A stretch of 64,000 bases of DNA, from contig CAUQTI010000002.1 in NCBI GenBank assembly GCA_963521065.1, forward strand, positions 186,001 to 250,000. The letters are read 5' to 3'. Numbering within the stretch: the stretch's first letter is position 1; each line of letters begins with the position of its first letter. The notes beneath the pieces were generated by a model. That model had not been told where the DNA came from and ran no database searches. It saw only the letters and a program-made list of their open reading frames with translations. The position numbers and the translations under genes were made by a program. Source of the stretch: IOR16 sp963521065 (lineage in GTDB: Bacteria; Bacillota; Clostridia; Peptostreptococcales; Anaerovoracaceae). This document shows, in pieces, positions 18,105-26,135 of this stretch.

Positions 18105-18312
18105 GACCGCATCCCCCTCCCATAAAGTAGAGAAATTCTAAAACATCTCCATCCTTCAATTTCGTATTCTCAAAGGAGCTTTTTCCTAATAGTTCGTCAT
18201 TCACGGAAACAGTAACATATTCTGGTGTTTCTACCTTTTCCAGTTCAATCAATTCAGCCAGTGTAAGCTCTTCTTTGTATTCTTTCGGCTCTCCGCTTAC
18301 GGTTAATTTCAT
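18091..18312 (-). CDS. hcyS: ThiS/MoaD-fold sulfur carrier protein with C-terminal extension
   Basis: A 73-residue ubiquitin-fold carrier with the family features LTLAELIELE, VSVNDELL and DGDVLEFLYFMGGG. Mature carriers end in Gly-Gly. Here GGG is followed by CGHGIL, so the protein must be trimmed before adenylation. The JAMM protease gene hcyD lies in the same operon and would do that. Sulfide from the reductase at 18554 would give the thiocarboxylate that feeds MetY. It is three bases from tusA and overlaps hcyF. Confidence 0.85.
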   Translation of the reverse strand: MKLTVSGEPKEYKEELTLAELIELEKVETPEYVTVSVNDELLGKSSFENTKLKDGDVLEFLYFMGGGCGHGIL

Positions 18313-18315
18313 TTT

Positions 18316-18561
18316 CTATTCCTCGCCTTTCTCTACAATTAAATCGTAGGTTTCATCCTCATTCTTGTTCAGCTTCAACACCTTATGGCCTTCTTCTTTC
18401 ATAGAGCGAGGTACATTTTGCACCGGCTCTCCTGCGTTCATATGAATGGAAAGAATCTGTCCCGTTTCAAGCTCCTCAATTGCAATCTTCGCTTTCACAA
18501 AGGTCACTGGGCATACAACGTCGGTTATATCCACGGACTGGTCTATTTTTATATCAGCCAT
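18316..18561 (-). CDS. tusA: TusA/SirA family sulfurtransferase
   Basis: An 81-residue protein of the TusA family. The signature CPVTFVKAKIAIEEL contains the active cysteine that carries a persulfide, followed by VQNVPRSMKEEGHKVL. In this operon it probably shuttles sulfane sulfur or sulfide equivalents between the sulfite reductase and the carrier protein. It overlaps the reductase gene by eight bases and is followed after three bases by hcyS, a tight translational unit. It is too short for the YedF fusion type. Confidence 0.88.
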   Translation of the reverse strand: MADIKIDQSVDITDVVCPVTFVKAKIAIEELETGQILSIHMNAGEPVQNVPRSMKEEGHKVLKLNKNEDETYDLIVEKGEE

Positions 18562-19414
18562 AATACGCCTCCCTCATTTTTTCTCTGAATACTTCTTCGC
18601 CAACTCTTTCGATGGTAAATTGAAAGCGCTCTCCGGAAGCTCCATGCTCTTTAAAAAATTCCACCGCTGCATCAATGACCCTAAACAAAGTCTTTTTATC
18701 GTATATAAGAGGTAGCAGCTCTTTTCCCTTATGAATTCGGTTTCCAAAAAGTCCTCCGAACGACAGAATATATCCCTCACTGTTCTCCCATGCATCAACG
18801 GGACATGCCTTCGTACAACGCCCGCAGTAATTACATTTGCTTTCATCAAGAGTAAGCGCATCACCCTCAAAACGGATGGCCTTCGTCCGACATACATTTT
18901 CACAAATGCCGCAGTGAATACATTTATCCGCAATCCATTCAACGCGAATACCGCCTTTTATGCCAACGTCATTTTCCTCTGCCTTAAGGCAGTTGTTCTG
19001 ACATCCCGTAACCCCGAATTTAAATTTATGGGGTAAATCCATTGCGAAAAACCTCTCACTCAGCTCCTGAGCAAGGCCGTAAGTATCAATACATCCGCTG
19101 GGACATACGTCCTTTCCTTGGCAGGATGTTACAGTTCTGACTCTTGCGCCACAGACTCCCGGTTCGCAATTTCCTGCGGCAAGAGCCGATTGCACAGCAT
19201 CTACATCATTGAGCTTAATAAACGGAATTTCAACACTCTGCCTCGATGTGAGGTGCACATAGCCGTCACCGTACTTTTCCGATACCTCCGCAATGGTTGA
19301 AAGCTGCTTCGCATCAAGATGCCCCCCTACCACCTTTAACCGCAAAGAAAAGCAATTTTTTTGCTTCTGCCGCATAAATCCGCCTTTTTTTAGTGTGTTA
19401 TAATCTACAGCCAT
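18554..19414 (-). CDS. small siroheme sulfite/nitrite reductase with two [4Fe-4S] clusters
   Basis: A 286-residue assimilatory-type reductase expected to take sulfite to sulfide with six electrons. The siroheme-[4Fe-4S] ligands are visible as C98, C104 (SCQGKDVC) and C138, C142 (GCQNNC). The substrate-arginine context is HLTSRQSVEIPF. A ferredoxin-like insert provides C165-C168-C171-C175 and C194-C197-C200-C204. The protein is half the size of CysI/NirA, as in the compact anaerobic group. Nitrite is a possible alternative substrate, but position between the IslA sulfite source and the sulfide-carrier genes points to sulfite. It is preceded by a perfect AGGAGG. Confidence 0.88.
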   Translation of the reverse strand: MAVDYNTLKKGGFMRQKQKNCFSLRLKVVGGHLDAKQLSTIAEVSEKYGDGYVHLTSRQSVEIPFIKLNDVDAVQSALAAGNCEPGVCGARVRTVTSCQGKDVCPSGCIDTYGLAQELSERFFAMDLPHKFKFGVTGCQNNCLKAEENDVGIKGGIRVEWIADKCIHCGICENVCRTKAIRFEGDALTLDESKCNYCGRCTKACPVDAWENSEGYILSFGGLFGNRIHKGKELLPLIYDKKTLFRVIDAAVEFFKEHGASGERFQFTIERVGEEVFREKMREAYYG

Positions 19415-19425
19415 ACTATTTCCTC

Positions 19426-19836
19426 CTAAATATACTCTATTTCTTCCTCTGCACTCTCCCTGCCTGCAATGCGGAAAGATTTTAAAATAGGCTCCTCTAT
19501 TTCCATAAGTGACAGAATCATATAGCTCGCCTCTCGGTCATATGCAAGCCGCTTGTCTTCCTCCGACGGCCTTGACGGGCTTTCAGGATGGGAATGGAAA
19601 TTTCCAAGAGGAACAAAACCATTTGCTCTCATTTGCTTCACGGCACGAAGCTGCTCCTTTGGCTCCATTGAGAAATGTTCTTTCGAATGGTCTATATTTT
19701 CAAGCAGATAAATTTCCTTTACCACTCTCTCATCGCCGTTTTTTATGCCTCCTATCAAGCCGCAGATTTCTTCAGGAAGCCCTGCCTTCGCCGCTTCAAC
19801 GATTTCTTTATATAATTTTTCCGGCAATTGAATCAT
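19426..19836 (-). CDS. hcyD: JAMM/Mov34 metalloprotease, HcyD-like
   Basis: A 136-residue zinc metalloprotease of the JAMM family. The zinc motif is H81-S-H83-P, then S91 and D94 in HSHPESPSRPSEED, with the catalytic glutamate in PEEICGLIGG near residue 22. Such enzymes remove residues beyond the Gly-Gly of sulfur carriers (Mec, HcyD), which fits the CGHGIL tail of the HcyS protein here. The ATG at 19836 overlaps the thioredoxin stop by four bases and has GGAGG upstream. The longer frame from 19902 is read out of phase through the thioredoxin gene and is discarded. Confidence 0.88.
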   Translation of the reverse strand: MIQLPEKLYKEIVEAAKAGLPEEICGLIGGIKNGDERVVKEIYLLENIDHSKEHFSMEPKEQLRAVKQMRANGFVPLGNFHSHPESPSRPSEEDKRLAYDREASYMILSLMEIEEPILKSFRIAGRESAEEEIEYI

Positions 19837-20147
19837 TTCACTACCTCCGCCAGCATACTTTCCAGCTCTTCTTTTTTTACAACGCCTCCGATACGGCCGC
19901 ATTCCTTCCCACCCTTAAAAAAAAGAAAGGTCGGGGAGCTCATGACCTTATAGCTCCGTGCAAGCTCTGCTCCAAAGGTAATATTTATTTTTACAAGCTT
20001 CCAGCCTGGCTGTTCCTCCTCAAGCATTGCAAGTATCGGTGACATTCTCTTGCAAGGAACACAGCTGTCAGAATAAAACTCCAGCAACACCGGCGCATCG
20101 GAGTTTAACACTTCACTTTCAAATGTATCTTTCGTTATACTCTTCAT
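19833..20147 (-). CDS. thioredoxin-like protein
   Basis: A 104-residue thioredoxin fold with active site CVPC (SDSCVPCKRMSPIL) instead of the usual CGPC, and the conserved cis-proline in VMSSPTFLFFKGG. It is the first gene of the sulfur operon and is coupled to hcyD by an ATGA overlap. It probably supplies reducing power for sulfite reduction or for persulfide release from TusA or the carrier. The variant dipeptide between the cysteines suggests a redox potential different from housekeeping thioredoxin. Confidence 0.85.
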   Translation of the reverse strand: MKSITKDTFESEVLNSDAPVLLEFYSDSCVPCKRMSPILAMLEEEQPGWKLVKINITFGAELARSYKVMSSPTFLFFKGGKECGRIGGVVKKEELESMLAEVVK

Positions 20148-20186
20148 TTTTCTCTTCCTTATTCATACTTATTATATATGTTTTAT

Positions 20187-20272
20187 AGGTTAACACACCT
20201 TCCAAAGACCGTCAATATGAAAAAATTTATAAATCTATGATTTTTTTTGGATTATCCTATTTTTTTTGGATT
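20187..20272 (-). promoter_or_regulatory. sulfur operon promoter with two tandem upstream repeats
   Basis: On the minus strand TTGACG (20210-20215) and TAACCT (20187-20192) are 17 bp apart. Upstream, two copies of a 14-base repeat (AATCC followed by eight A and T) lie at 20240-20253 and 20259-20272 with a 19-bp period, a likely activator binding region or a curved A-tract element. Confidence 0.55.
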
Positions 20273-20335
20273 GCTATGAAATTTTTTTGAAAGTCAATTT
20301 TGAAATGGAAAGAAAAAAAGTACGTTTTTCTACAC

Positions 20336-20365
20336 AAAAAAACCGCAGAACCCAAAAGCCTGCGG
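20336..20365 (-). terminator. terminator of tcdA
   Basis: The CCGCAG/CTGCGG stem is followed on the minus strand by seven T residues, about 50 bases after the tcdA stop. Confidence 0.8.
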
Positions 20366-20412
20366 CAAATCTAAAAGTTTACAGTTTAAATTGTTTTCTT
20401 ATTTTCATTCCC

Positions 20413-21177
20413 TCAAATTGCTTGCTTCGAAATTAAATCTTTGACTACTTCGCTGGCAAGAATCAAACCGGCAACCGAAGGAACAAAGGCATTCGATCCA
20501 GGAATATTCCTGCGTTGTGTACATTTATGTGTTGCACCCGGCGGACAGATACAATTTGTCCTGCAGCTGATTGACATATCTTCAATCGGGGTGATTGGCG
20601 TTTCTTTTGAATAAACGACTTTCAAGCCCGGAATATTTCGCTTGCGCAATTCCTGCCGCATCACCTTTGCAAGCGGGCAGATCGAAGTTTTATAAATATC
20701 TGCCACCTCAAATTCTGCCGGGTTCATTTTATTACCCGCTCCCATACTGCTGATAATAGGAACACCGCTTTCTTGGGCCTCCAGCACAAGCTGAATCTTA
20801 GCCGTCACAGTATCAACAGCGTCTACAATGTAGGAATAGTCAGCAAAGTTAAATTCATCTTTTGTCTCCGGCAAAAAGAAACATTTATGCACATTGACCA
20901 CTGCATCCGGATTAATTTCCAAAATACGTTCTTTCATTAAATCCACTTTATACTGCCCTACCGTTTTTCTTGTTGCGATAATCTGGCGGTTTAAGTTTGT
21001 CAAACAAACCTTGTCATCATCAACCAGGTCAAATGTTCCCACGCCGCTCCGCACCAATGCTTCTACAGTGTAACCACCCACACCGCCAATTCCAAAAATT
21101 GCAACTCTGGATTCCTGTAATTTTTTCATTGCTTCTTTTCCTAAGAGCAATTCTGTTCTTGAAAATTGATTTAACAT
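20413..21177 (-). CDS. tcdA: tRNA threonylcarbamoyladenosine dehydratase (TcdA/CsdL type)
   Basis: A 254-residue ThiF-like ATPase that cyclises t6A37 in tRNA to ct6A. Motifs are GIGGVGGYTVEALVRSGVG near residue 30, DDDKVCLTNLNRQIIAT, and VDAVDTVTAK. The cysteine-containing stretch SCRTNCICPPGATHKCTQRRNIPGS is typical of this clade rather than of MoeB/ThiF. It overlaps larE by seven bases. A link to the HcyF module is not implied; the two proteins belong to different clades. Confidence 0.88.
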   Translation of the reverse strand: MLNQFSRTELLLGKEAMKKLQESRVAIFGIGGVGGYTVEALVRSGVGTFDLVDDDKVCLTNLNRQIIATRKTVGQYKVDLMKERILEINPDAVVNVHKCFFLPETKDEFNFADYSYIVDAVDTVTAKIQLVLEAQESGVPIISSMGAGNKMNPAEFEVADIYKTSICPLAKVMRQELRKRNIPGLKVVYSKETPITPIEDMSISCRTNCICPPGATHKCTQRRNIPGSNAFVPSVAGLILASEVVKDLISKQAI

Positions 21178-21992
21178 AGCTTCTCCTTTGCCGATAATGT
21201 TTCATTCATGCTTCCCGTTCGATACCCCTGTAAGTCAAGTGTTACATAAGTAAATCCATACTCCCGAAACCGAACGAAAATCTGCTCTCTGTTTTCCACG
21301 ATCCGAATGAGTTCTTCCGGAAGTACTTCAATTCTTGCCATAACACCGTGGATGCGCACTCTGACCTGATGAAAACCCAAGTCAAGCAACAGCTGTTCTG
21401 CTTGATCAACCATATCTAACTTCTTCTCATCAATCGTTTCTCCGTACACAAAACGGGAAGACAGACAGGCAAAGGATTGTTTATTCCATGTTTCCAGTCC
21501 TAGCTGCTTAGAAAGGCGGCGAATTTCTTCTTTTGAAAGTCCTGCCTCGCGGAGAGGGCTCTTCACCTTTAACTCTTCGATTGCAATCAAACCCGGGCGG
21601 TAATCTCCGATATCATCCATATTAGAGCCTTCCACTACTTCGGAAATGCCATTCTCCTTCGCAATTTCCCATATTTTTTCAAATAATTCATGCTTGCAGA
21701 GGTAGCAGCGGTTTTTTGGATTTGAGCGAAATCCTTCAATGTCTAATTCTTCCGAATCACATATAATATGCTTGATTCCATTTTCTCGGCAAAATTCCTT
21801 TGCTTCATCCAACTCTCTCTTTGGAAAGGAGCATGACTTTGCCGTTACTGCAATCACGTTGTCTCCTAGTACCTCATGTGCCGCTTTTAATAAAAAAGTG
21901 GAATCCACTCCACTTGAAAATGCAACTGCAACACTCCCAAGGTGATGCAGGTATTTTTGGAGGTTTTCATATTTGTCTTGAAGCTCGTTCAT
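21171..21992 (-). CDS. larE: LarE-type ATP-dependent sacrificial sulfur transferase
   Basis: A 273-residue PP-loop protein. SSGVDST near residue 26 is the ATP pyrophosphatase loop. Cys176 in SFACLSSRFVYG is at the position I recall for the sacrificial cysteine of Lactobacillus LarE, which gives up its sulfur to the nickel-pincer cofactor precursor. A CYLC pair at 96-99 is extra and could bind a metal or cluster. LarB and LarC are not in the window, so the sulfur acceptor is uncertain. The promoter at 22050-22078 is strong. Confidence 0.85.
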   Translation of the reverse strand: MNELQDKYENLQKYLHHLGSVAVAFSSGVDSTFLLKAAHEVLGDNVIAVTAKSCSFPKRELDEAKEFCRENGIKHIICDSEELDIEGFRSNPKNRCYLCKHELFEKIWEIAKENGISEVVEGSNMDDIGDYRPGLIAIEELKVKSPLREAGLSKEEIRRLSKQLGLETWNKQSFACLSSRFVYGETIDEKKLDMVDQAEQLLLDLGFHQVRVRIHGVMARIEVLPEELIRIVENREQIFVRFREYGFTYVTLDLQGYRTGSMNETLSAKEKLC

Positions 21993-22049
21993 TTATACTG
22001 ATGCCATCCTTTAAGTGTCAAATTTCCTACTTTTTTAATAGGATATTGT

Positions 22050-22078
22050 ATTATACCATTTCTTCACTTGCCTTGCAA
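22050..22078 (-). promoter_or_regulatory. sigma-A type promoter of larE-tcdA
   Basis: TTGCAA (22073-22078) and a perfect TATAAT (22050-22055) are spaced 17 bp on the minus strand, about 60 bases upstream of the larE start. Confidence 0.75.
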
Positions 22079-22117
22079 TTGTATGTATTCACTGTGATGG
22101 CACGTTGCACCAAATCC

Positions 22118-22762
22118 TTACTTCTCAGGAGGAATTGGTGTTTCCAGTCTTTCGTTCTTAAAAAAGTCTGCGTCTGGCTGTGAAGTGTGTAAAGAAAAAA
22201 CAGAAAGGTATTTTTCACCTGCAATCTCGTAATTTAATTGTACAAAATTAGTCTCCAAAAAATATATTTCATATTGTGTACGGTAACGATACAGCGTATA
22301 AAAATATTCCCCTTTTTCATTTGCCAGTAATTTTCCCGTTATAATTCGCATCCCTTCTTTTTCCTCTGACTCTGATGGATAGGAGGTGATTTGAATTTCC
22401 GGTATATCGTCAGGCTTTACATACTCTCCCTCTTTCTTAAAAGAGAATTTTAAACTTTCCGGCGCACCGTCTAAATAAACACAAGGGATATCTCCTTCTA
22501 TTTTTCCCATCGTCGTTTTCTGTATCTTCTCTTGCTTTTCTTCTGAAAAAGATTGATATTTTTCTAATTCATAGGTGCGGATAATCGGCTTGACCGGAGA
22601 AGCATTCTGCATTTCCAGCAGCAATTGTGTATCTCCATCGCTTAAATTTCGCTTGGAATCTGTAGTCGGCGTAACTGTAAAATGCAGAAATAAAATTGAG
22701 CCAAATAAAATCACCAGCACAAACAACAAAAAAAGAACAACCGTTCTAGCTTTGATTTTCAT
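22118..22762 (-). CDS. membrane-anchored protein of unknown function
   Basis: A 214-residue protein with one N-terminal membrane helix (residues 6-28, VVLFLLFVLVILFGSILFL) and a polar extracytoplasmic domain rich in Glu, Lys and Tyr. The start at 22762 is the second ATG, six bases after AGAGGA; the first ATG is adjacent to the box. The domain has an alternating beta pattern (GEYFYTLYRYRTQYEIYFLETNFVQLNYE). No family is recognised. It ends about 125 bases upstream of the larE start and larE has its own promoter. Confidence 0.6.
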   Translation of the reverse strand: MKIKARTVVLFLLFVLVILFGSILFLHFTVTPTTDSKRNLSDGDTQLLLEMQNASPVKPIIRTYELEKYQSFSEEKQEKIQKTTMGKIEGDIPCVYLDGAPESLKFSFKKEGEYVKPDDIPEIQITSYPSESEEKEGMRIITGKLLANEKGEYFYTLYRYRTQYEIYFLETNFVQLNYEIAGEKYLSVFSLHTSQPDADFFKNERLETPIPPEK

Positions 22763-22863
22763 AAACATTCCTCTTTATTTTCTAAATTGATCTATATTTT
22801 TTTCAGTATAGCACAAAAACAAGATACAAATATTAACAAACAATGAAATTGTATCTTGGCGTG

Positions 22864-22896
22864 AAAAAACGGCGGTTTAATAGACCGCCGTTTTTT
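22864..22896. terminator. bidirectional terminator
   Basis: A strong GC-rich hairpin (ACGGCGGT with ACCGCCGT) is bounded by A and T runs. It ends the flavodiiron protein transcript on the minus strand. Confidence 0.88.
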
Positions 22897-22908
22897 CAGA
22901 GTGCAATA

Positions 22909-24129
22909 TTATTCAATGCCATTTATAGATTCCAAGATGGCGCGTTCCAGCGTTTCAAGTTCAGGAACCTTGTCAGCTCCAAGAGACGATGCCATACTGA
23001 TACGTTCATTTAAAACAGTCATGTTCTTCATCTCTTCATTTAAGAAATTCTGCATCAAATCACCGGATTTAATCGCCCAGGAGCCATTTTCAATAACGGC
23101 AACTGTGCGATTTTGCACATTTAATGCCTTCATATCCATCAGGAAGTTGTGCATCGCCGGATAAATTCCCAGGTTATAGGTTACAGAAGCCAGCACCATA
23201 TGGCTGTACTTGAACGCCTCTGAAATAAGCTGAGAAACATTTGTAGACGATACGTCGTAAATTGCAATATTTGTAACCCCTTTTTCACACAATCGCGCAG
23301 CAAGTGCCTGCACAGCAGATTCTGTATTTCCATACATGGAGGCATACACCATCAAAATCCCCTTTTCCTCTGGCTCATAACGGCTCCACAAATCATATTT
23401 TTGAATAAAATACATCAAGTCTTCACGCCATACCGGTCCGTGCAGAGGGCAGATGTACTTAATCTGGTCTAGAATTCCTCCTGCTTTTTTCAAGATCAAC
23501 TGAATGTGAGGACCATATTTCCCGACGATATTCGTAAGATAACGGCGTGCATCATCCAGCCAATCACGATCAAAGTTTACTTCATCTGCAAACAGCTTTC
23601 CATCCAGCGCACCAAACGTGCCGAAGGCATCCGCTGAAAATAAAACACCATTCGTCGTATCAAAGGTAACCATAACTTCCGGCCAGTGTACCATCGGCGC
23701 AAATACAAAGGTCACTACATGCGTTCCAAAGCTGAAGGTATCCCCTTCCTTGACTTCCACTTGCGCATGGGAATCCACGCGGAACCCAAACTGGCGCATC
23801 AGCATGAATGCTTTTTCATTGCTTATAATGGTTACGTTTGGCCAGCGGAGCAGAATCTCTTCGATTGAACCCGCATGGTCCGGCTCTAAATGATTGATCA
23901 CCAAATAATCTAAGGGGCGTCCCTCAAGCAGATGTTCCAAATTTTCGAGCAGCTGCCGACAAGCCGACCAGTCTACTGTATCAAATAAAACGGTCTTCTC
24001 ATCCAGTAGTAAGTACGCATTATAGGAGACTCCTCTCGGAATCGGATATGCATTTTCAAAGAGGGCCAAACGATGATCGTTGGCACCCACCCAATATAAA
24101 TCTTCTGTTACATTTCTTACGCAGTACAT
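22909..24129 (-). CDS. A-type flavodiiron protein (rubredoxin:oxygen/NO oxidoreductase)
   Basis: A 406-residue flavodiiron protein with a metallo-beta-lactamase domain (1-250) carrying the diiron ligands HLEPDHAGS near residue 80 and further His/Asp ligands (HWPE, DAFG, LHGP). A flavodoxin domain follows (about 255-400, YASMYGNTES). Such proteins reduce O2 to water or NO to N2O using electrons from rubredoxin. The gene lies 21 bases after an acyl-CoA dehydrogenase fusion that ends in a rubredoxin domain, so the two products probably form an electron chain. GGGAGG precedes the start. It probably protects the anaerobe from oxygen or NO. Confidence 0.92.
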   Translation of the reverse strand: MYCVRNVTEDLYWVGANDHRLALFENAYPIPRGVSYNAYLLLDEKTVLFDTVDWSACRQLLENLEHLLEGRPLDYLVINHLEPDHAGSIEEILLRWPNVTIISNEKAFMLMRQFGFRVDSHAQVEVKEGDTFSFGTHVVTFVFAPMVHWPEVMVTFDTTNGVLFSADAFGTFGALDGKLFADEVNFDRDWLDDARRYLTNIVGKYGPHIQLILKKAGGILDQIKYICPLHGPVWREDLMYFIQKYDLWSRYEPEEKGILMVYASMYGNTESAVQALAARLCEKGVTNIAIYDVSSTNVSQLISEAFKYSHMVLASVTYNLGIYPAMHNFLMDMKALNVQNRTVAVIENGSWAIKSGDLMQNFLNEEMKNMTVLNERISMASSLGADKVPELETLERAILESINGIE

Positions 24130-24150
24130 AAATCGTTCCTCCCTTCCGCT

Positions 24151-26058
24151 CTACACCTCAATAAACTGCTCTTTGGTTTCCGCACACTCCGGACATACCC
24201 ATTCTTCCGGCAAATCCTTAAACAACGTACCGGGTGCAACTTCACTCTCTTCATCGCCCAGCTCCGGTACATATTCATACCCACAGCCATTGCAGACATA
24301 ACGAGGACCGATCGGTTCCGGCTTCGGCATTTGCGGACGCTTCATTTTCACCATAGGTGGAGCAGGCTGCTTTTCGCCGGTATCCAGTGCCGCGGTCAAA
24401 AGCGGAAGGATTTCATGCACATCCCCGACAATACCGTAGTCACAGTTTTTGAAAATTGGTGCGTTCCCGTTTTTATTGATGGCGACAATGATGGAAGCAT
24501 CTTTAATCCCCTTCAAGTGCTGACTTGCACCGGAAATACCACAGGCAATATACAGATTTCCGTTAAATTTTTGTCCGGACATTCCGACATAACGGTTTAA
24601 AGGCAAATATTTCAAGGTTTCTGCTACAGGACGGGAAGAGCCAATCGCCGCTCCAACCGCTTTTGCCAGATTTTCTGCCAGCTTCATATCCTTTTTTTCT
24701 CCGATGCCTTTACCGGCAGAGACTACACGCTCTGCAAGAGCAATCGGTGTATCCATCGGAATTCCTACGGTAAAATCGAATCCGTCCTTTTTTAACGCTT
24801 CTGCCAAAGCTTCTACCTGCGCTTTTGCATCGCCATCGCGAAGAATCACGCGTTTGCGGATTCCGGTGACCGGTGCCGCCTTTTTTGCATGCCCCGACGG
24901 TCCGGCTTCTTTGGGTGCCTTGCCTAAAATATGTGAAGTAATGATAACGCGCTGAATCTCATTCGTTCCCTCATAGATTGTTGTAATTTTTGCATCACGG
25001 TACATCCGTTCCACTTCCATCCCTTTCAGATAACCTGTACCGCCGAAAATCTGAAGTGCATCGTTTGTGACCTCAAGTGCAATATCAGAAGCATACTGTT
25101 TTGCCATTGCAGATTCCATGCCGTAAGGTTCATGATGCTCTTTCAATTCTGCCGCAGAATAGATTAAGAAACGAGCAGCGCGCAGCTTCGTTGCCATATC
25201 CGCGATTTTAAAAGAAATCGCCTGTTGAAAACCGATTGGTTTTCCAAACTGAACGCGTTCTTTGGAGTAATCGACTGCCTGTTCAAATGCCCCCTGTGCA
25301 ATCCCAAGCGCCTGTGCGGCGATTCCAATGCGGCCGCCGTCTAAAGTAGCCATTGCGATTTTAAATCCCTGCCCTTCTTTTCCAAGCAGGTTTTCCTTTG
25401 GAACCTTTACATCATTAAAAATCAATTCCGCAGTAGAAGAGGAACGAATTCCCATCTTATCGTAATGATCTCCAAATTCAAATCCTTTCCAACCCTTTTC
25501 CACAATAAAAGCAGAAATTCCTTTCGTGCCGATATCTGGTGTTGTAATCGCGAACACAACATATGTATCTGCCTTAGGCGCATTTGTAATAAAAATTTTA
25601 CTTCCATTTAGAAGGTAGTAATCTCCTTTATCTAGCGCAACGGTTTCTGTACCGCCGGCATCAGAGCCTGCATTCGGTTCTGTCAAGCCAAATGCACCAA
25701 TTTTATCCCCCTTGCAAAGAGGAACCACATACTTTTTCTTTTGTTCTTCATTTCCGAATGCCATAATCGGCCAAATACCCAGCGAGGTGTGCGCTGACAA
25801 AATGACACCCGTGCCGCCATCCACTCTTGCCAGTTCTTCCACAGCAATGGCATAGCTAATTGTGTCCAATCCTGCGCCGCCATACTCTTTCGGATAGGGA
25901 ATTCCCATCAACCCCATCTTCCCCAACTTAGCTACCGCCTCACCGGGAAATTCGTTTTCTTTGTCCATAAGAAAGGTCAAAGGCTTGACTTCCTCTTCTG
26001 CAAATGCTCGAACCTTAGCCCGAAGCTCTTCTTGCTGCTGTGTGGTCGTGAATAACAT
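24151..26058 (-). CDS. acyl-CoA dehydrogenase / EtfA FAD-domain / rubredoxin fusion
   Basis: A 635-residue three-part protein. Residues 1-380 are an acyl-CoA dehydrogenase (AFGLTEPNAGSDAGG; catalytic Glu in IYEGTNEIQR). Residues about 400-560 are the C-terminal FAD domain of electron transfer flavoprotein alpha (KYLPLNRYVGMSGQ, GISGASQHLKGIKD, INKNGNAPIFKNCDYGIVGD). Residues about 585-632 are a rubredoxin (CNGCGYEY, CPEC). No EtfB is encoded beside it. Electrons could pass from acyl-CoA through both flavins to the rubredoxin iron and then to the flavodiiron protein encoded next. The start ATG at 26058 follows AAGGAGG; nine residues of the longer frame are dropped. The physiological acyl-CoA is unknown. 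Confidence 0.9.
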   Translation of the reverse strand: MLFTTTQQQEELRAKVRAFAEEEVKPLTFLMDKENEFPGEAVAKLGKMGLMGIPYPKEYGGAGLDTISYAIAVEELARVDGGTGVILSAHTSLGIWPIMAFGNEEQKKKYVVPLCKGDKIGAFGLTEPNAGSDAGGTETVALDKGDYYLLNGSKIFITNAPKADTYVVFAITTPDIGTKGISAFIVEKGWKGFEFGDHYDKMGIRSSSTAELIFNDVKVPKENLLGKEGQGFKIAMATLDGGRIGIAAQALGIAQGAFEQAVDYSKERVQFGKPIGFQQAISFKIADMATKLRAARFLIYSAAELKEHHEPYGMESAMAKQYASDIALEVTNDALQIFGGTGYLKGMEVERMYRDAKITTIYEGTNEIQRVIITSHILGKAPKEAGPSGHAKKAAPVTGIRKRVILRDGDAKAQVEALAEALKKDGFDFTVGIPMDTPIALAERVVSAGKGIGEKKDMKLAENLAKAVGAAIGSSRPVAETLKYLPLNRYVGMSGQKFNGNLYIACGISGASQHLKGIKDASIIVAINKNGNAPIFKNCDYGIVGDVHEILPLLTAALDTGEKQPAPPMVKMKRPQMPKPEPIGPRYVCNGCGYEYVPELGDEESEVAPGTLFKDLPEEWVCPECAETKEQFIEV

Positions 26059-26135
26059 AATTTTTCCTCCTTTTTCATAAACCATACTTGATATTTTTAA
26101 TCCAATTTAAAGTTATAAAAAAAACCTTTCATCGC

